64,000 nt of DNA from Bog-756 sp963778165 (GCA_963778165.1 CAVZTE010000005.1:248001-312000), one strand, 5' to 3'. Positions 1 through 9,124 are shown, numbered from the stretch's first letter. Translations and numbers: made by a program. The notes: generated by a model not told the origin, from the sequence alone.

Positions 1-1
1 G

Positions 2-706
2 TGCACGGTGGGCAGCGCCCCGCTGTCCTCGGCCGTCCTGGAGCGGCTGCAGGAACGGATGCCCACCGCTCTGGTCTCCAACAACTACGGCATGACCGAG
101 GCCGGTTCGGTCTACTGCATCATGCCGCCCGGGGAGGCGGTCAAACGCCCGGGCTCGGTGGGCAAGCCGGCACCACCGGCCGAGGTGCGCTGCACCGATG
201 CCGACGGAGCCTCGGTTCCGCCCGGGCAGGTGGGCGAGGTGCTGCTCCGGATCCCCGGTCGACCTCGCGAGTACTTCGGCGATCCCGAGGCCACCTCCCG
301 CACCTGGGTGGACGGGTGGCTGGTGACCGGCGACCTCGGGAAGATCGACGAAGACGGCTACCTGTACATCGTGGGCCGCAGCAAGGACGTCATCATCAGG
401 GGTGGGAACAACATCCATCCGGTGGACGTGGAGCAGGTCATCGAGGGCCATCCCGCAGTACGGGAGGTGGCGGTGGTCGGCGTGGCCCACCCGGTGCTGG
501 GCGAGGACGTGGTGGCCTTCGTGGCGTTGAGCCCCGGCCAGGAGGCCACCGGGGACGATCTGCGGGCCTACACCCTCGAGCACCTGGCGGCCTACAAGGT
601 GCCCCGCCGGTGGGAGTTCGTGGACCAGTTGCCCCGCAATGCCACCGGCAAGGTGGTCAAGCTCCAACTGCGCGACCGGTTGGACCAGGAGCAGGCCCAG
701 CAGTGA
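2..706 (+). CDS. Acyl-CoA synthetase (AMP-binding), C-terminal part
   Basis: The frame is open at the left edge, so the N-terminal part, including the ATP-binding P-loop, lies outside the window. The visible 234 residues hold the late adenylation motifs: NNYGMTEAG, GWLVTGDLG, GRSKDVIIRGGNNIHP and the C-terminal LPRNATGKVVK with the catalytic lysine. The family activates a carboxylic acid to its acyl-AMP and then to the CoA thioester in the cytosol. The substrate cannot be told. The stop overlaps the next start as GTGA, so the two synthetase genes are probably co-transcribed and translationally coupled. The visible part looks fully functional, unlike its neighbour. Confidence 0.9.
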   Translation, partial: CTVGSAPLSSAVLERLQERMPTALVSNNYGMTEAGSVYCIMPPGEAVKRPGSVGKPAPPAEVRCTDADGASVPPGQVGEVLLRIPGRPREYFGDPEATSRTWVDGWLVTGDLGKIDEDGYLYIVGRSKDVIIRGGNNIHPVDVEQVIEGHPAVREVAVVGVAHPVLGEDVVAFVALSPGQEATGDDLRAYTLEHLAAYKVPRRWEFVDQLPRNATGKVVKLQLRDRLDQEQAQQ

Positions 707-2283
707 GCACGGCCCCCGACCGGACGGGGGCCGCCGCGCCCGATCCGGTCCACGGGCTCACCCTCCCCGACGTCCTGGCCGAGCACCGGCGCAGCCGCCC
801 CCATACCCGGTCGGTGGTCTGCGGCGAGGTCCGACTGACCTATCCCGAGTTGGATGAGCGCACCGATCGGTTGGCCGGGGCCCTGGCTGCAGCCGGTGTG
901 GGCCGCGGCGACCGGGTGGTGTGGCTGGGCCAGAACTGTCACCGGCTGATCGAGACGTGGCTGGCCGGCGCCAAGGTCGGCGCGGTGCTGGTGCCGGCCA
1001 ACTGGCGCCAGAGCGCCTCGGAGATGGTGACCCTGCTGGCCGACGCCCGCCCGGTGGTGGTCATCTGGCAGAGCGAGGAGATCGGCCCCGTGGTCGAGGA
1101 GGCCCGGTCCCAGTGGGACGGCAGCGCGCGTTGGCTCCACCATGACGCCGCCCAGCCCGACGAGGACAGCTATGAGGGGTTCCTGAACCGCTCCGGAGGT
1201 GCGCCGCCCGGTCCCCACCCCTCCCCCGCCGCCTCGGAGGAGCCGGTGATCCAGCTGTACACCGGGGCCTTCGGCGGGACCCCCAACGGGGCCCAGCTCT
1301 CCCATCGGGCCGTCCTGGCCCAGGCGTCCACGGTGGCCATGGTGCAGCGGATCACCGGCGAGACCGTCTACCTGAACTCGGGGCCCATGTTCCACATGGC
1401 CACCCTGATGACCACCTTCGCCACGTTCGGGATGGGCGGGACCAACGTGCTCACCCGGCGGGTCGACGCCGAGGAGCTGTGCCGGGTCATCGAAGCCGAA
1501 CGGTGCAACTACGGCTTCGTCATGGGCCCGACGGCCACCGACATCATGGAGGTGAACCGCCAGGGCCGCTACGACCTCTCGTCGTTCCGGACCTTCGGTG
1601 GCAGCCCGGCCTGGAACGCCATGGTCGACGTGGACGACAGTCCCTGGGGGCTGCACCCGGCCGGCTACGGCCAGACCGAGGTGACCGGGATGCTGACCTA
1701 CAACGCCCTGGGCATCGGCACCGAGGGCACCAGTGGACGGCCCTCCCCGTGGGTGCAGGTGCAGATCGTCGATCCCGACGGAGCCGAGGTGCCGGCGGGC
1801 GAGACCGGTGAGATCGTGGCCCGCGGACCGATCATCACCAACGGTTACCACGACCGTCCGCAGCTCAACGCCGAGCGCTTCCGGGGCGGATGGTGGCACA
1901 CCGGCGACCTGGGGCGGCGCCACGCCGACGGCTCGATCACCTTCGTGGCCCCGCTGGGGCGCATTGTGAAGTCCGCCGCCGAGAACATCTATCCCGCCGA
2001 GGTGGAGGCGTGCCTGGTCCGGCACCCGGCCGTCCGCCAGGCCGCCATCATTGGGATCCCCGACAGACGATGGACCCAGCGGGTCCTGGCCGTGGTGGTC
2101 ACCGAGCCGGGGGCCACCGTCACCGCGGCCGAGCTGATCGAACACTGCCGCTCGCTGATCGCCTCCTACAAGAAGCCCAGCGTGGTCGAGTTCGTCGACG
2201 AGCTCCCCCGCCAGGGTTGGGCCGTGGACTACGACGAGTTGGACCGCCGGTTCGGCGGAGGCGGCTACCCCGGCACACCGTGA
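703..2283 (+). CDS. AMP-binding protein with degenerate catalytic motifs
   Basis: This 526-residue protein has full acyl-CoA synthetase length. GTG at 703 is chosen because it overlaps the previous stop. The later motifs are present: GYGQTEVTG, GWWHTGDLG and a GRIVKSAAENIYPAEVE hinge. The P-loop, normally like TSGTTGxPKG, reads LYTGAFGGTPNGAQLSH, without the usual Thr/Ser-rich run and with Asn for the Lys. The C-terminal lysine motif (LPRxxxGK) is replaced by LPRQGWAVDYDEL with no lysine. It may be a non-adenylating partner of the upstream synthetase or a divergent enzyme. I believe actinobacterial relatives with a similar P-loop exist, from memory only. Confidence 0.85.
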   Translation: MSTAPDRTGAAAPDPVHGLTLPDVLAEHRRSRPHTRSVVCGEVRLTYPELDERTDRLAGALAAAGVGRGDRVVWLGQNCHRLIETWLAGAKVGAVLVPANWRQSASEMVTLLADARPVVVIWQSEEIGPVVEEARSQWDGSARWLHHDAAQPDEDSYEGFLNRSGGAPPGPHPSPAASEEPVIQLYTGAFGGTPNGAQLSHRAVLAQASTVAMVQRITGETVYLNSGPMFHMATLMTTFATFGMGGTNVLTRRVDAEELCRVIEAERCNYGFVMGPTATDIMEVNRQGRYDLSSFRTFGGSPAWNAMVDVDDSPWGLHPAGYGQTEVTGMLTYNALGIGTEGTSGRPSPWVQVQIVDPDGAEVPAGETGEIVARGPIITNGYHDRPQLNAERFRGGWWHTGDLGRRHADGSITFVAPLGRIVKSAAENIYPAEVEACLVRHPAVRQAAIIGIPDRRWTQRVLAVVVTEPGATVTAAELIEHCRSLIASYKKPSVVEFVDELPRQGWAVDYDELDRRFGGGGYPGTP

Positions 2284-2387
2284 CGGCCGGATCCGACCGG
2301 AGTCGGGCTCCAGCGGTATCCTGACGCCAATGTCAGCGAGGCTCGACGGTCCCGGGATCGGAATCGTCGGCGCCCGCCGCGGCGTTC

Positions 2388-2423
2388 CCGGCGGTAGTGG
2401 AAACACCGGCGGTAGTGGAAACA
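2388..2423 (+). repeat. Perfect 18-bp tandem repeat before the VOC gene
   Basis: The unit CCGGCGGTAGTGGAAACA occurs twice head to tail (2388-2405 and 2406-2423). It ends 10 bases before the ATG at 2434. It may be a slippage duplication or a paired protein-binding site. No function is shown. Confidence 0.9.
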
Positions 2424-2433
2424 GAGGCGTCCG

Positions 2434-2805
2434 ATGAGAGTGACCCGCACCCTGCATCACAGCATGAACGTCGAAGGGGAGCTCGACCGCAGCGTCGAGT
2501 TCTACCGCCAGTTCTTCGACATGCCCGATGAGGACCGCCCCATCATCCCGGGGGTCGAAGGTCACTGGTTCACCGCCGGCAATGCTCAGATCCACCTGGT
2601 CGACGCCCCGGCGGAGGGGGCCATCCAGCCCACCGGCCCGCACGTCTGCTTTGCCGTGGCCGACCTGGCCGAGGCGGTGGCCGAGCTGGAGCGGGCCGGG
2701 GTGCCCTACGTCGAGGGGGCCCAGGGGACCACGGTCCAGATCTGGTTCGCCGATCCGGCCGGCAACACCATCGAGATTCAGCAGGACCCGTCGCTCCAGC
2801 CGTAA
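2434..2805 (+). CDS. VOC (glyoxalase/bleomycin-resistance fold) protein
   Basis: This 123-residue protein has the paired beta-alpha-beta-beta-beta pattern of the vicinal oxygen chelate superfamily. His at the N-terminal strand (LHHSMNV), HLVDAP, GPHVCFAVADL and the terminal FADPAGNTIEIQQ strand are typical. Glu in NTIEIQQ and the early His are likely metal ligands by family analogy. Members are isomerases, dioxygenases or resistance proteins, and the reaction here is not known. It lies 150 bases after the synthetase pair and may be read with them. The space before it holds an 18-bp tandem repeat. Confidence 0.85.
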   Translation: MRVTRTLHHSMNVEGELDRSVEFYRQFFDMPDEDRPIIPGVEGHWFTAGNAQIHLVDAPAEGAIQPTGPHVCFAVADLAEAVAELERAGVPYVEGAQGTTVQIWFADPAGNTIEIQQDPSLQP

Positions 2806-2822
2806 GCGGGTCGGTCAGTGGG

Positions 2823-4052
2823 CTACGGCTCCCGCCAGTCGTCCCGCGGTGGCAGGGGATGGCGGAACAAGGTGGCGGCGTTGCCCGCCGCCACCATCCG
2901 CAGCTCGTCCTCATCCAGTTCGCTGAAGGTCCCCTCCATCACCGCCTGGGTGTCGGGCCAGGTCGAGTCGGCGTGGGGGTAGTCGCTCTCGATCATGATG
3001 TGGTCCACCCCGATGACGTGGCGCAGGGCGATCACCGAGGGGTCGTCGATGGTGCAGAACCAGAAGTTGCGCTTCAGGACCTCGCTGGGCAGCAGGTCGG
3101 ACGGCCACGAGATGCTCTCGGTGCCCGAGGCCGAGTGGGCCAGCACGTAGTCCACCCGGTCGGCCAGCATCGGCACCCAACCGATCCCTCCTTCGGAGAG
3201 GGCCACGTTCAGCTCGGGAAAGCGGAGCAGCACCCCGGACCACAACCACTCTGCCGCGGCGATCATGGCGTTCACCGGGAAGAGGGTGGGGAGGAGCTCG
3301 AAGGGCGGGTCGGGGGAGGGTAGCGGCGCCCACGCCGACGCTCCGGTGTGGAGGCATACCACCGTGCCGGTGTCGGCACAGGCCGACAGGAACGGGTCCC
3401 AGTGCCCGGAGAAGATCGACGGCAGCCCGAGCTGGGCGGGGAACTCCGGGAAGCTCACCGCCTTGAAGCCCCGCTCGGCGTTGCGTCGCACGTCGGCCGC
3501 GGCCACCTCCACGTCCGCCAGCCACGGCAGCTGCAGCGGGATGATCCGTTCGGGTGCCCTCCCGGCCCACACCTCGAGGTGCCACTGGTTCCACGCCCGC
3601 AGGCAGGCCAGGCCCAGCTCGGGATGGTCGGAGCGGATGAACACCGAGCCGCAGAACCCGGCCACCAGCGACGGGAAGCACAGGGAAGCCCACACCCCGT
3701 TGAGGTCCATGTCGGCGATCCGGGCGTCGATGTCGTAGCAACCCGGGCGCATGTCCTCGAAGCGGGCCGGGTCCATGCTCCACTGGTCCTTGGGCCGACC
3801 GATGACGGCGTTGAGACCGACGTTGGGATACCGGCGGTCTTCGTACAGCCAGGCCTGGGTGCCGTCGGGCTCTTCGATGATCCGGGGAGCGCCATCGGCC
3901 AGGTGCCGCGGCACCCGTCCCTCGAAGAGGTCGGGCGGCTCGATGAGGTGGTCGTCGACCGAGATGATGGGCACCCTGATCCGGCGGGGGGCGGGGTCGG
4001 GAAGCAGCGCCGACCGCCTCTCCAGCGGCCCACCCCCACCGACGTCTGCCAT
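2823..4052 (-). CDS. Amidohydrolase family 2 (TIM-barrel) protein
   Basis: A 409-residue cytosolic metal-dependent hydrolase or decarboxylase of the amidohydrolase-2 superfamily. The start of the barrel reads IISVDDHLIEPPDLFEG near residue 27, with acidic and His residues where metal ligands are expected. Later markers are VCLHTG, VALSEGGIGWVPM and the C-terminal IESDYPHADSTWPD, whose Asp is the conserved last metal ligand. ATG at 4052 is used. The next gene diverges from it across 54 bases. Actinobacterial catabolic clusters carry many such proteins with unknown substrates. A second family member lies at 33256. Confidence 0.85.
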   Translation of the reverse strand: MADVGGGGPLERRSALLPDPAPRRIRVPIISVDDHLIEPPDLFEGRVPRHLADGAPRIIEEPDGTQAWLYEDRRYPNVGLNAVIGRPKDQWSMDPARFEDMRPGCYDIDARIADMDLNGVWASLCFPSLVAGFCGSVFIRSDHPELGLACLRAWNQWHLEVWAGRAPERIIPLQLPWLADVEVAAADVRRNAERGFKAVSFPEFPAQLGLPSIFSGHWDPFLSACADTGTVVCLHTGASAWAPLPSPDPPFELLPTLFPVNAMIAAAEWLWSGVLLRFPELNVALSEGGIGWVPMLADRVDYVLAHSASGTESISWPSDLLPSEVLKRNFWFCTIDDPSVIALRHVIGVDHIMIESDYPHADSTWPDTQAVMEGTFSELDEDELRMVAAGNAATLFRHPLPPRDDWREP

Positions 4053-4106
4053 CGGGGGCACGCTACCATCGGCCTGTCCGACAGCACCGGGGGACGGAGG
4101 ACGCAC

Positions 4107-5837
4107 ATGCTCGACCTGGCCATCCGTGGTGGCACGGTGATAGACGGCACCGGATCGCCGGGTAGGCGCGCTGACGTTGGCGTGCAGCAGGGGCGCATCG
4201 TGGCCGTAGGGGAAGTCGACGGTGCCGGCGTGGACATCGACGCCGACGGGCTCCTGGTGACCCCGGGGTTCGTGGACCTCCACACCCACTACGACGCCCA
4301 ACTGTCGTGGGACCCTGCCGCCAGCCCGTCCCCGTTGCACGGTGTGACCACAGTCATCGGCGGCAACTGCGGCTTCTCCTTGGCCCCCGCCGGCCCCGAT
4401 CACGTCGAGTACCTGTCGGCCATGATGGCCCGGGTGGAGGGGATGCCCCTGTCGGCGCTCCGGTCGCTCGACTGGACCTGGGACTCCTTCGGCGAGTGGC
4501 TGGGACGACTGGACGGGGCCATCGGGGTCAATGCCGGCTTTCTGGTCGGGCACTCCACCCTGCGCCGGGTGGTCATGGGAGACCAGGCCGTGGGCGGCGA
4601 GGCCTCGCCGGCCCAGGTGGGCGCCATGGTGGCCCTGGCCCGACGGTGCTTCGAGGAGGGGGCCCTCGGCCTATCGACCTCTCAGGCCCACACCCACAAT
4701 GACGGTGCCGGCCAACCGGTTCCCTCCCGGTCGGCCACGCGGGCGGAGCTGGAAGCCCTGGCCGCCTCGCTGGCCGAGTACCCCGGGACCACCCTCGAGC
4801 TCATCGTGGCCGGCTGCATCAACGGGTTCTCCGAGGAAGAGGTGGACCTGATGGCCACGCTCTCCCTGTTGGCCCAGCGCCCGGCCAACTGGAACGTGCT
4901 CGGCGTGTCGGCGCTCAACCCCGGCGCCTGCGAACACCAGCTCGACGCCTCCACCGTGGCCGCCGACCGGGGGGCCACGGTGGTGGCGCTGACCCTGCCC
5001 CACACCATGAGCATCCGCCTCTCCTTCGAGCACGGCGCGGTACTCGACGGGCTGCCCGGCTGGCGCGAGGTGTTCGCCCTGCCGCTACCCGAGCGGATGG
5101 AGCGGTTGGCCGACCCCGAGGTCCGGCAGCGCCTCGACACCGCCGCCCATTCGAAGGAGGCCGGCATCCTGGCCGCCCTGGCCAACTGGCGGAACCTGGT
5201 GATCGACGAGACCTTCAGCCAGGCCAACGCCGGGCTGGCCGGCCGCACGGTGGGGGCCATCGCCGACGAGCGCGGCCAGGAGCCGTTCGACGCTCTCCTC
5301 GACGTGGTCCTGGCCGACCGGCTTCGCACCGGGCTGCGACCGCCGATCCCCGAGTCCGAGGAGGACTGGGCCCTCCGGGCCGAAGTGTGGAAGGACCCGC
5401 GGACGGTGGTGGGGGGATCCGACGCCGGCGCCCACCTCGACATGATGTGCGGCGCCGTCTACTCCACCTCCATGTTGGGCGACGGAGTGCGCCAACGGGG
5501 CCTGCTCAGCTGGGAGGAGGCCATCCGCCAACTCACCGAGGTGCCGGCCCGCCTCTACGGCTTACGGGACCGGGGCCGGGTGGAGGTCGGGTGGGCCGCC
5601 GACCTGGTGGTGCTGGACCCCGACCGGGTGGGCCACGGGCCGGTCCACACCCGCGACGATCTCCCCGGGGGGGCCGGCCGTCTCTACGCCGAGGCCGAGG
5701 GGATCGAGCACGTGCTGGTCAACGGAGTGGGGATCGTGGAGGCCGGGCAGCTGACCGGGGCCACGCCCGGGGCGGTGCTCCGTTCGGGCCGCGACACCGA
5801 CACGGTGACCGTGCCCGGCAGACGTCCCGCCGCCTGA
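4107..5837 (+). CDS. N-acyl-D-amino-acid deacylase-like amidohydrolase
   Basis: A 576-residue D-aminoacylase-family enzyme. It opens with the small beta-sandwich (LAIRGGTVIDGTGSPGRRADV), then the metal motif DLHTHYDAQ, the family mark GGNCGFSLAP, and late GGSDAGAHLDMM with the catalytic Asp. The C-terminal sandwich (GRVEVGWAADLVVLDP) is typical. The family hydrolyses N-acyl-D-amino acids or related amides or imides. Many actinobacterial copies lie in degradation clusters with unknown substrate. ATG at 4107 has a GGACGGAGGA ribosome site 6 bases upstream. It is divergent from the amidohydrolase at 2823-4052 and probably shares its control region. Confidence 0.88.
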   Translation: MLDLAIRGGTVIDGTGSPGRRADVGVQQGRIVAVGEVDGAGVDIDADGLLVTPGFVDLHTHYDAQLSWDPAASPSPLHGVTTVIGGNCGFSLAPAGPDHVEYLSAMMARVEGMPLSALRSLDWTWDSFGEWLGRLDGAIGVNAGFLVGHSTLRRVVMGDQAVGGEASPAQVGAMVALARRCFEEGALGLSTSQAHTHNDGAGQPVPSRSATRAELEALAASLAEYPGTTLELIVAGCINGFSEEEVDLMATLSLLAQRPANWNVLGVSALNPGACEHQLDASTVAADRGATVVALTLPHTMSIRLSFEHGAVLDGLPGWREVFALPLPERMERLADPEVRQRLDTAAHSKEAGILAALANWRNLVIDETFSQANAGLAGRTVGAIADERGQEPFDALLDVVLADRLRTGLRPPIPESEEDWALRAEVWKDPRTVVGGSDAGAHLDMMCGAVYSTSMLGDGVRQRGLLSWEEAIRQLTEVPARLYGLRDRGRVEVGWAADLVVLDPDRVGHGPVHTRDDLPGGAGRLYAEAEGIEHVLVNGVGIVEAGQLTGATPGAVLRSGRDTDTVTVPGRRPAA

Positions 5838-5859
5838 GTCCGCCGGCCGGAGGGGACGG

Positions 5860-6639
5860 TCAGGGAATCCCTCCATCGACCCGCAGCACCGCGCCGGTGG
5901 TGTAGGTCGAAGCCGCAGAGGCGAAGTACAGGGCGGCCCCGACGATCTCGTCGGGCTGGCCACCCCGTCCCAGAGCGTGGCGTCGTGAGGCCTCGGCTTC
6001 GAAGGACGCCAGGTCCCAGTGCTCCGCCACATCGGTGAAGAACGGCCCGGCCATGATGCAGTTGACCCGGACCGTGGGGCCGTAGGCATGGGCGAAGCCC
6101 ACGGTCAGCGCGTTGAGACCGGCCTTGGCTGCGTCATAGGGGAGCATGAACGGAGCCGGGCGGATGGAGCCGGTGCTCGACACGTTGATGATCGACCCTC
6201 CGTCGCCAGCCGCCATCCGCGCCCCGACCAGGGCGGTGAGCCGGAACGGGCCTTTGAGATTGAGCCCCACCACCTTGTCCCACATGGCCTCGGTGACCTC
6301 GGTCAGGTCCTCGTAGAGCAGGGACATCCCGGCGTTGTTGACCAACACGTCCACCCGGCCGAACGCGCTGTAGGCCGTCTCCACCAGCTGGTCGAGCTGG
6401 TCCCACCGGCTGACGTTGGCCGCAATGGGGAGGGCCCGCCTCCCCCGTGCCTCGACCTCGTCGGCGGTGGACCGGCAGGCGTCGAACTTGCGGCTGGCCA
6501 CGATGATGTCGGCCCCGGCGTCGGCCAGTCCGAGCACCATGGCCCGACCCAGTCCACGGCTGCCCCCGGTGACCAGCGCCACCTTGCCGGTCAGGTCGAA
6601 CCGGGCTGCGGTGGGATCGGTGGGCCCCCCGGCGCTCAA
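5860..6639 (-). CDS. SDR family oxidoreductase
   Basis: A 259-residue classical short-chain dehydrogenase. It has the dinucleotide loop TGGSRGLGR, the NNAG motif, the catalytic Ser in INVSSTGS and the YDAAKAG Tyr-Lys pair, and ends in the usual TGAVLRVDGG. Arg within a VASRKFD stretch after beta-2 suggests NADP(H) preference, an inference. Start is TTG at 6639, which overlaps the upstream ACAD stop as TTGA; no better start fits the family N-terminus (FDLTGKVALVTGG). It probably oxidises a 3-hydroxyacyl-CoA or a ring hydroxyl in the same pathway. Confidence 0.9.
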   Translation of the reverse strand: MSAGGPTDPTAARFDLTGKVALVTGGSRGLGRAMVLGLADAGADIIVASRKFDACRSTADEVEARGRRALPIAANVSRWDQLDQLVETAYSAFGRVDVLVNNAGMSLLYEDLTEVTEAMWDKVVGLNLKGPFRLTALVGARMAAGDGGSIINVSSTGSIRPAPFMLPYDAAKAGLNALTVGFAHAYGPTVRVNCIMAGPFFTDVAEHWDLASFEAEASRRHALGRGGQPDEIVGAALYFASAASTYTTGAVLRVDGGIP

Positions 6640-7802
6640 ATGGGGCTCCGGCCCTCGGCCAGCCGCTCGGCCAGCAGTCCGGCCATGCGCTCGCGGTGCC
6701 AGCCGGCGCCCCCGAAGGACGCCGCATCCAGCTGGGCCCGCTTGAGGTGGAGATGGAGCTCGTGCTCCCAGGTGAAACCGATGCCCCCGTGGACCTGCAG
6801 GCCGGTGGCGGTCACCCGGCGCGAGGCATCCGAGCACCACGCCTTGGCCATCGATGCCGCCAACGTCCCGTCCGGGTCGTCGACCGACAGGGACCAGGCG
6901 GCGAAGTAGGTGGCCGAGCGCATGCCCTCCACGTCTACCAGGGCGTCGGCCAACCGGTGCTTGATGGCCTGGAAGCTCCCGATGGGGTGCCCGAACTGTT
7001 GGCGCACCTTGGCATACTCCACGCTCAGCTCGAGCACCCGGTCCGATGCCCCCAGCAACTGGGCCGCGGCGGTGGTGGCGGCCCGGTCGACCACATCTCC
7101 CGCCGCCCGTTGGTCGCCGATCCGGAAGGCCGGGGTCTGCTCCAGTCGGAGCCAGGCCAGCGGGCGGGTGGGGTCCATGGCCGGTTCCGCCGGTGGACGG
7201 GTCCCGTCGAGGGCCAGGGCGTACAGGCCGTCCTCGGCCACCACCACGGCCAGATCGGCCGCCGAGGCGTACTGAACCGGTTCGGGGGTGCCGGTGAGGA
7301 CCCACTGGCCTTCGTGTCCGGGGGTGGCAACCACCCGCGACTCGGGCCCCGGCGCCCAGGCCACGCACCCGATGACCGCACCGTCCAGCAGCCGGGCCGA
7401 CCACTCGGCGGCGACCTCCCGGCTCCCCTCGGGCAGCTCAGGGTCGGTGGCCGCCTGCGACAGCGCCCCCAGGCACAGGATCGAACCGACGAAGGGCGCC
7501 GGGGCCGCCCGACGACCGAGCTCCTCGCACAGGACCGCCACCTCGACCAGGCCCAGCTCCAGTCCCCCGTCGGCCTCGGGAAGCTCCACCCCCAGCCATC
7601 CCTGGTCGGCCAGGGCCTCCCACAGCTGGTGGTCGTAGCCGGTGTTGGCGGTGGCCGGCGGCCCGGTCCCGTCCGGAGCCCCGGCCGGTGCGATCCCCGG
7701 TCCGACGAAGGCCCGGACCCGCTCGGGCGAGGCCCAGCGGTCCAGCAGATCGACGGCGGCGTCACGGAGCGCCAGCTGGTCGGACGAGAGGTCGAAGTCC
7801 AC
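6636..7802 (-). CDS. Acyl-CoA dehydrogenase, beta-type subunit
   Basis: A 388-residue ACAD. GTG at 7802 (VDFDLSSDQLALRD) matches the family N-terminus. The FAD-contact segment VRQQFGHPIGSFQAIKHRLAD and the distal GGIGFTWEHELHLHLKRA are present. The ER motif of helix G that carries the catalytic Glu in its partner class is not seen here. In the FadE28-FadE29 type of actinobacterial heterotetramers, one subunit looks like this and the other carries the ER motif. The ACAD divergently encoded 71 bases away (7873) is the likely partner. The stop overlaps the SDR start. Confidence 0.88.
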   Translation of the reverse strand: MDFDLSSDQLALRDAAVDLLDRWASPERVRAFVGPGIAPAGAPDGTGPPATANTGYDHQLWEALADQGWLGVELPEADGGLELGLVEVAVLCEELGRRAAPAPFVGSILCLGALSQAATDPELPEGSREVAAEWSARLLDGAVIGCVAWAPGPESRVVATPGHEGQWVLTGTPEPVQYASAADLAVVVAEDGLYALALDGTRPPAEPAMDPTRPLAWLRLEQTPAFRIGDQRAAGDVVDRAATTAAAQLLGASDRVLELSVEYAKVRQQFGHPIGSFQAIKHRLADALVDVEGMRSATYFAAWSLSVDDPDGTLAASMAKAWCSDASRRVTATGLQVHGGIGFTWEHELHLHLKRAQLDAASFGGAGWHRERMAGLLAERLAEGRSPI

Positions 7803-7832
7803 GACGGCGAAGCTTAGGTTGTCGGGCTCCGG

Positions 7833-7867
7833 GTGCCGAGCTGACCAGGTCCTTGTGCCAAGCTGAC
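7833..7867. promoter_or_regulatory. Direct repeats in a divergent promoter
   Basis: GTGCCGAGCTGAC (7833-7845) and GTGCCAAGCTGAC (7855-7867) differ at one base and lie exactly 22 bases apart, two helical turns. They fill the 70-base gap between the divergent ACAD genes at 7802 and 7873. This is a good shape for an operator that binds a dimer on one face. No regulator gene is next to it. Confidence 0.4.
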
Positions 7868-7872
7868 GGGGC

Positions 7873-9054
7873 ATGGACCTGCAGATCACGCCGGAGCAGA
7901 AGCAGCTGCAAGACGAGTTGCACGAGTGGTTGGTGGCCAACCTCCCCTGGGAGTACGGGACCGAGCCACCCACCCGCTCCCTGGACCTGGCTCAAGTGGT
8001 GGAGCTGGGCCGACAGTGGCAGGCCAAATTGGCCACCGATCGGTGGGTCGGTATCACCTGGCCCACCGAGCTCGGTGGGCGCGGCCTCGGTCCCACCGAG
8101 AGCTTCGTGGTCACCGAGGAGATGGCCCGGGCCCGGGCCCCCGAGTTGGTGGGACGGATCGGGATCAACCTGGTGGCGCCGACCTTGTTCGCCCACGGCT
8201 CCCCCGAGCAGCGGGCCCAGTGGCTCCCTCCCATCCTGGGGGCCCAGCAGCTGTGGTGCCAGCTGTTCAGCGAGCCCGAAGCCGGCAGCGACCTGGCTTC
8301 GCTCACCACCCGGGCCGAGCGGGTCGAGGGGGGTTGGCGCCTCTTCGGCCACAAGGTGTGGACGTCGTACGCCCAGTTCGCCGACTGGGGCCTGTGCCTG
8401 GCCCGGAGCCATCCCGACGCCCCCAAGCGCCAACAGGGCCTGTCCTGCCTGGTGGTGGACATGCATGCCCCGGGGGTCGAAGTCCGACCGTTGGTGCAGA
8501 TGACCGGGGACGCCGAGTTCAACGAGGTGGTCCTGGACGACGTCTTCGTGCCCGACACCCAGTTGATCGGCGAGGCCGGCAAGGGGTGGACGGTGGCCAA
8601 CTCCACCCTCTCCCACGAGCGGGGGGTCAACCCCCGGCAGCTGGGCATCCACTACCAACTGCTGGCCGGCCTGTTGGAGTTGGCCGGCAACCGGCCGGGT
8701 GGCCTCGACAGCTGGGAGATACGCCAGCGGGTGGCCGAGGCCTACATCGAGGTCAAGCTGTTCCAACTGGCCAACTGGCGCTCGCTGACCCGCCTCGAGC
8801 GGGGCGAGGCACCGGGGCCCGAGGGCAGTGCCCTCAAGCTGTACTGGAGCGAGATGTCCCAGCGCCTGCACGAGACCATCCTGGCGGTGCTGGGCCCGGC
8901 CGCGCCGCTGTGGCAGGGGGCGGCCGACAACCCCGGGGACGGGATGTGGCAGAGGTCGTGGCTCTACTATCAGGCGTCGTCCATATTCTCGGGAACCAAC
9001 GAGGTGCAGCGCACCCTGGTGGGCGAGCGGGTCCTCGGGCTGCCGCGGGAGTGA
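7873..9054 (+). CDS. Acyl-CoA dehydrogenase, alpha-type subunit
   Basis: A 393-residue ACAD. Substrate and FAD motifs are LFSEPEAGSDLASL and the KVWTSYAQFADWG strand. Helix G carries TLSHERG with Glu249, the position used as catalytic base in isovaleryl-CoA dehydrogenase-type enzymes. The C-terminus FSGTNEVQRTLVGERVLGLPRE lacks the medium-chain type YEGT glutamate. It is therefore the likely active partner of the divergent beta-type ACAD. It leads an operon with the hydratase at 9125 and the CoA-transferase at 9963. Start ATG at 7873 lies right after the second operator-like repeat. Confidence 0.9.
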   Translation: MDLQITPEQKQLQDELHEWLVANLPWEYGTEPPTRSLDLAQVVELGRQWQAKLATDRWVGITWPTELGGRGLGPTESFVVTEEMARARAPELVGRIGINLVAPTLFAHGSPEQRAQWLPPILGAQQLWCQLFSEPEAGSDLASLTTRAERVEGGWRLFGHKVWTSYAQFADWGLCLARSHPDAPKRQQGLSCLVVDMHAPGVEVRPLVQMTGDAEFNEVVLDDVFVPDTQLIGEAGKGWTVANSTLSHERGVNPRQLGIHYQLLAGLLELAGNRPGGLDSWEIRQRVAEAYIEVKLFQLANWRSLTRLERGEAPGPEGSALKLYWSEMSQRLHETILAVLGPAAPLWQGAADNPGDGMWQRSWLYYQASSIFSGTNEVQRTLVGERVLGLPRE

Positions 9055-9124
9055 GCGGCCGGGGGTGATCCTCCGGGTCGGGGCGACGGTACCAACGGGA
9101 AACAGAGCGGGGAAACGAGCAGCG

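Noticed and set aside
592..2643. Very long open frame on the minus strand (683 codons)
   Set aside because: It is the antisense shadow of the synthetase gene in GC-rich DNA. It has low-complexity Gly/His/Pro-rich sequence and no domain.
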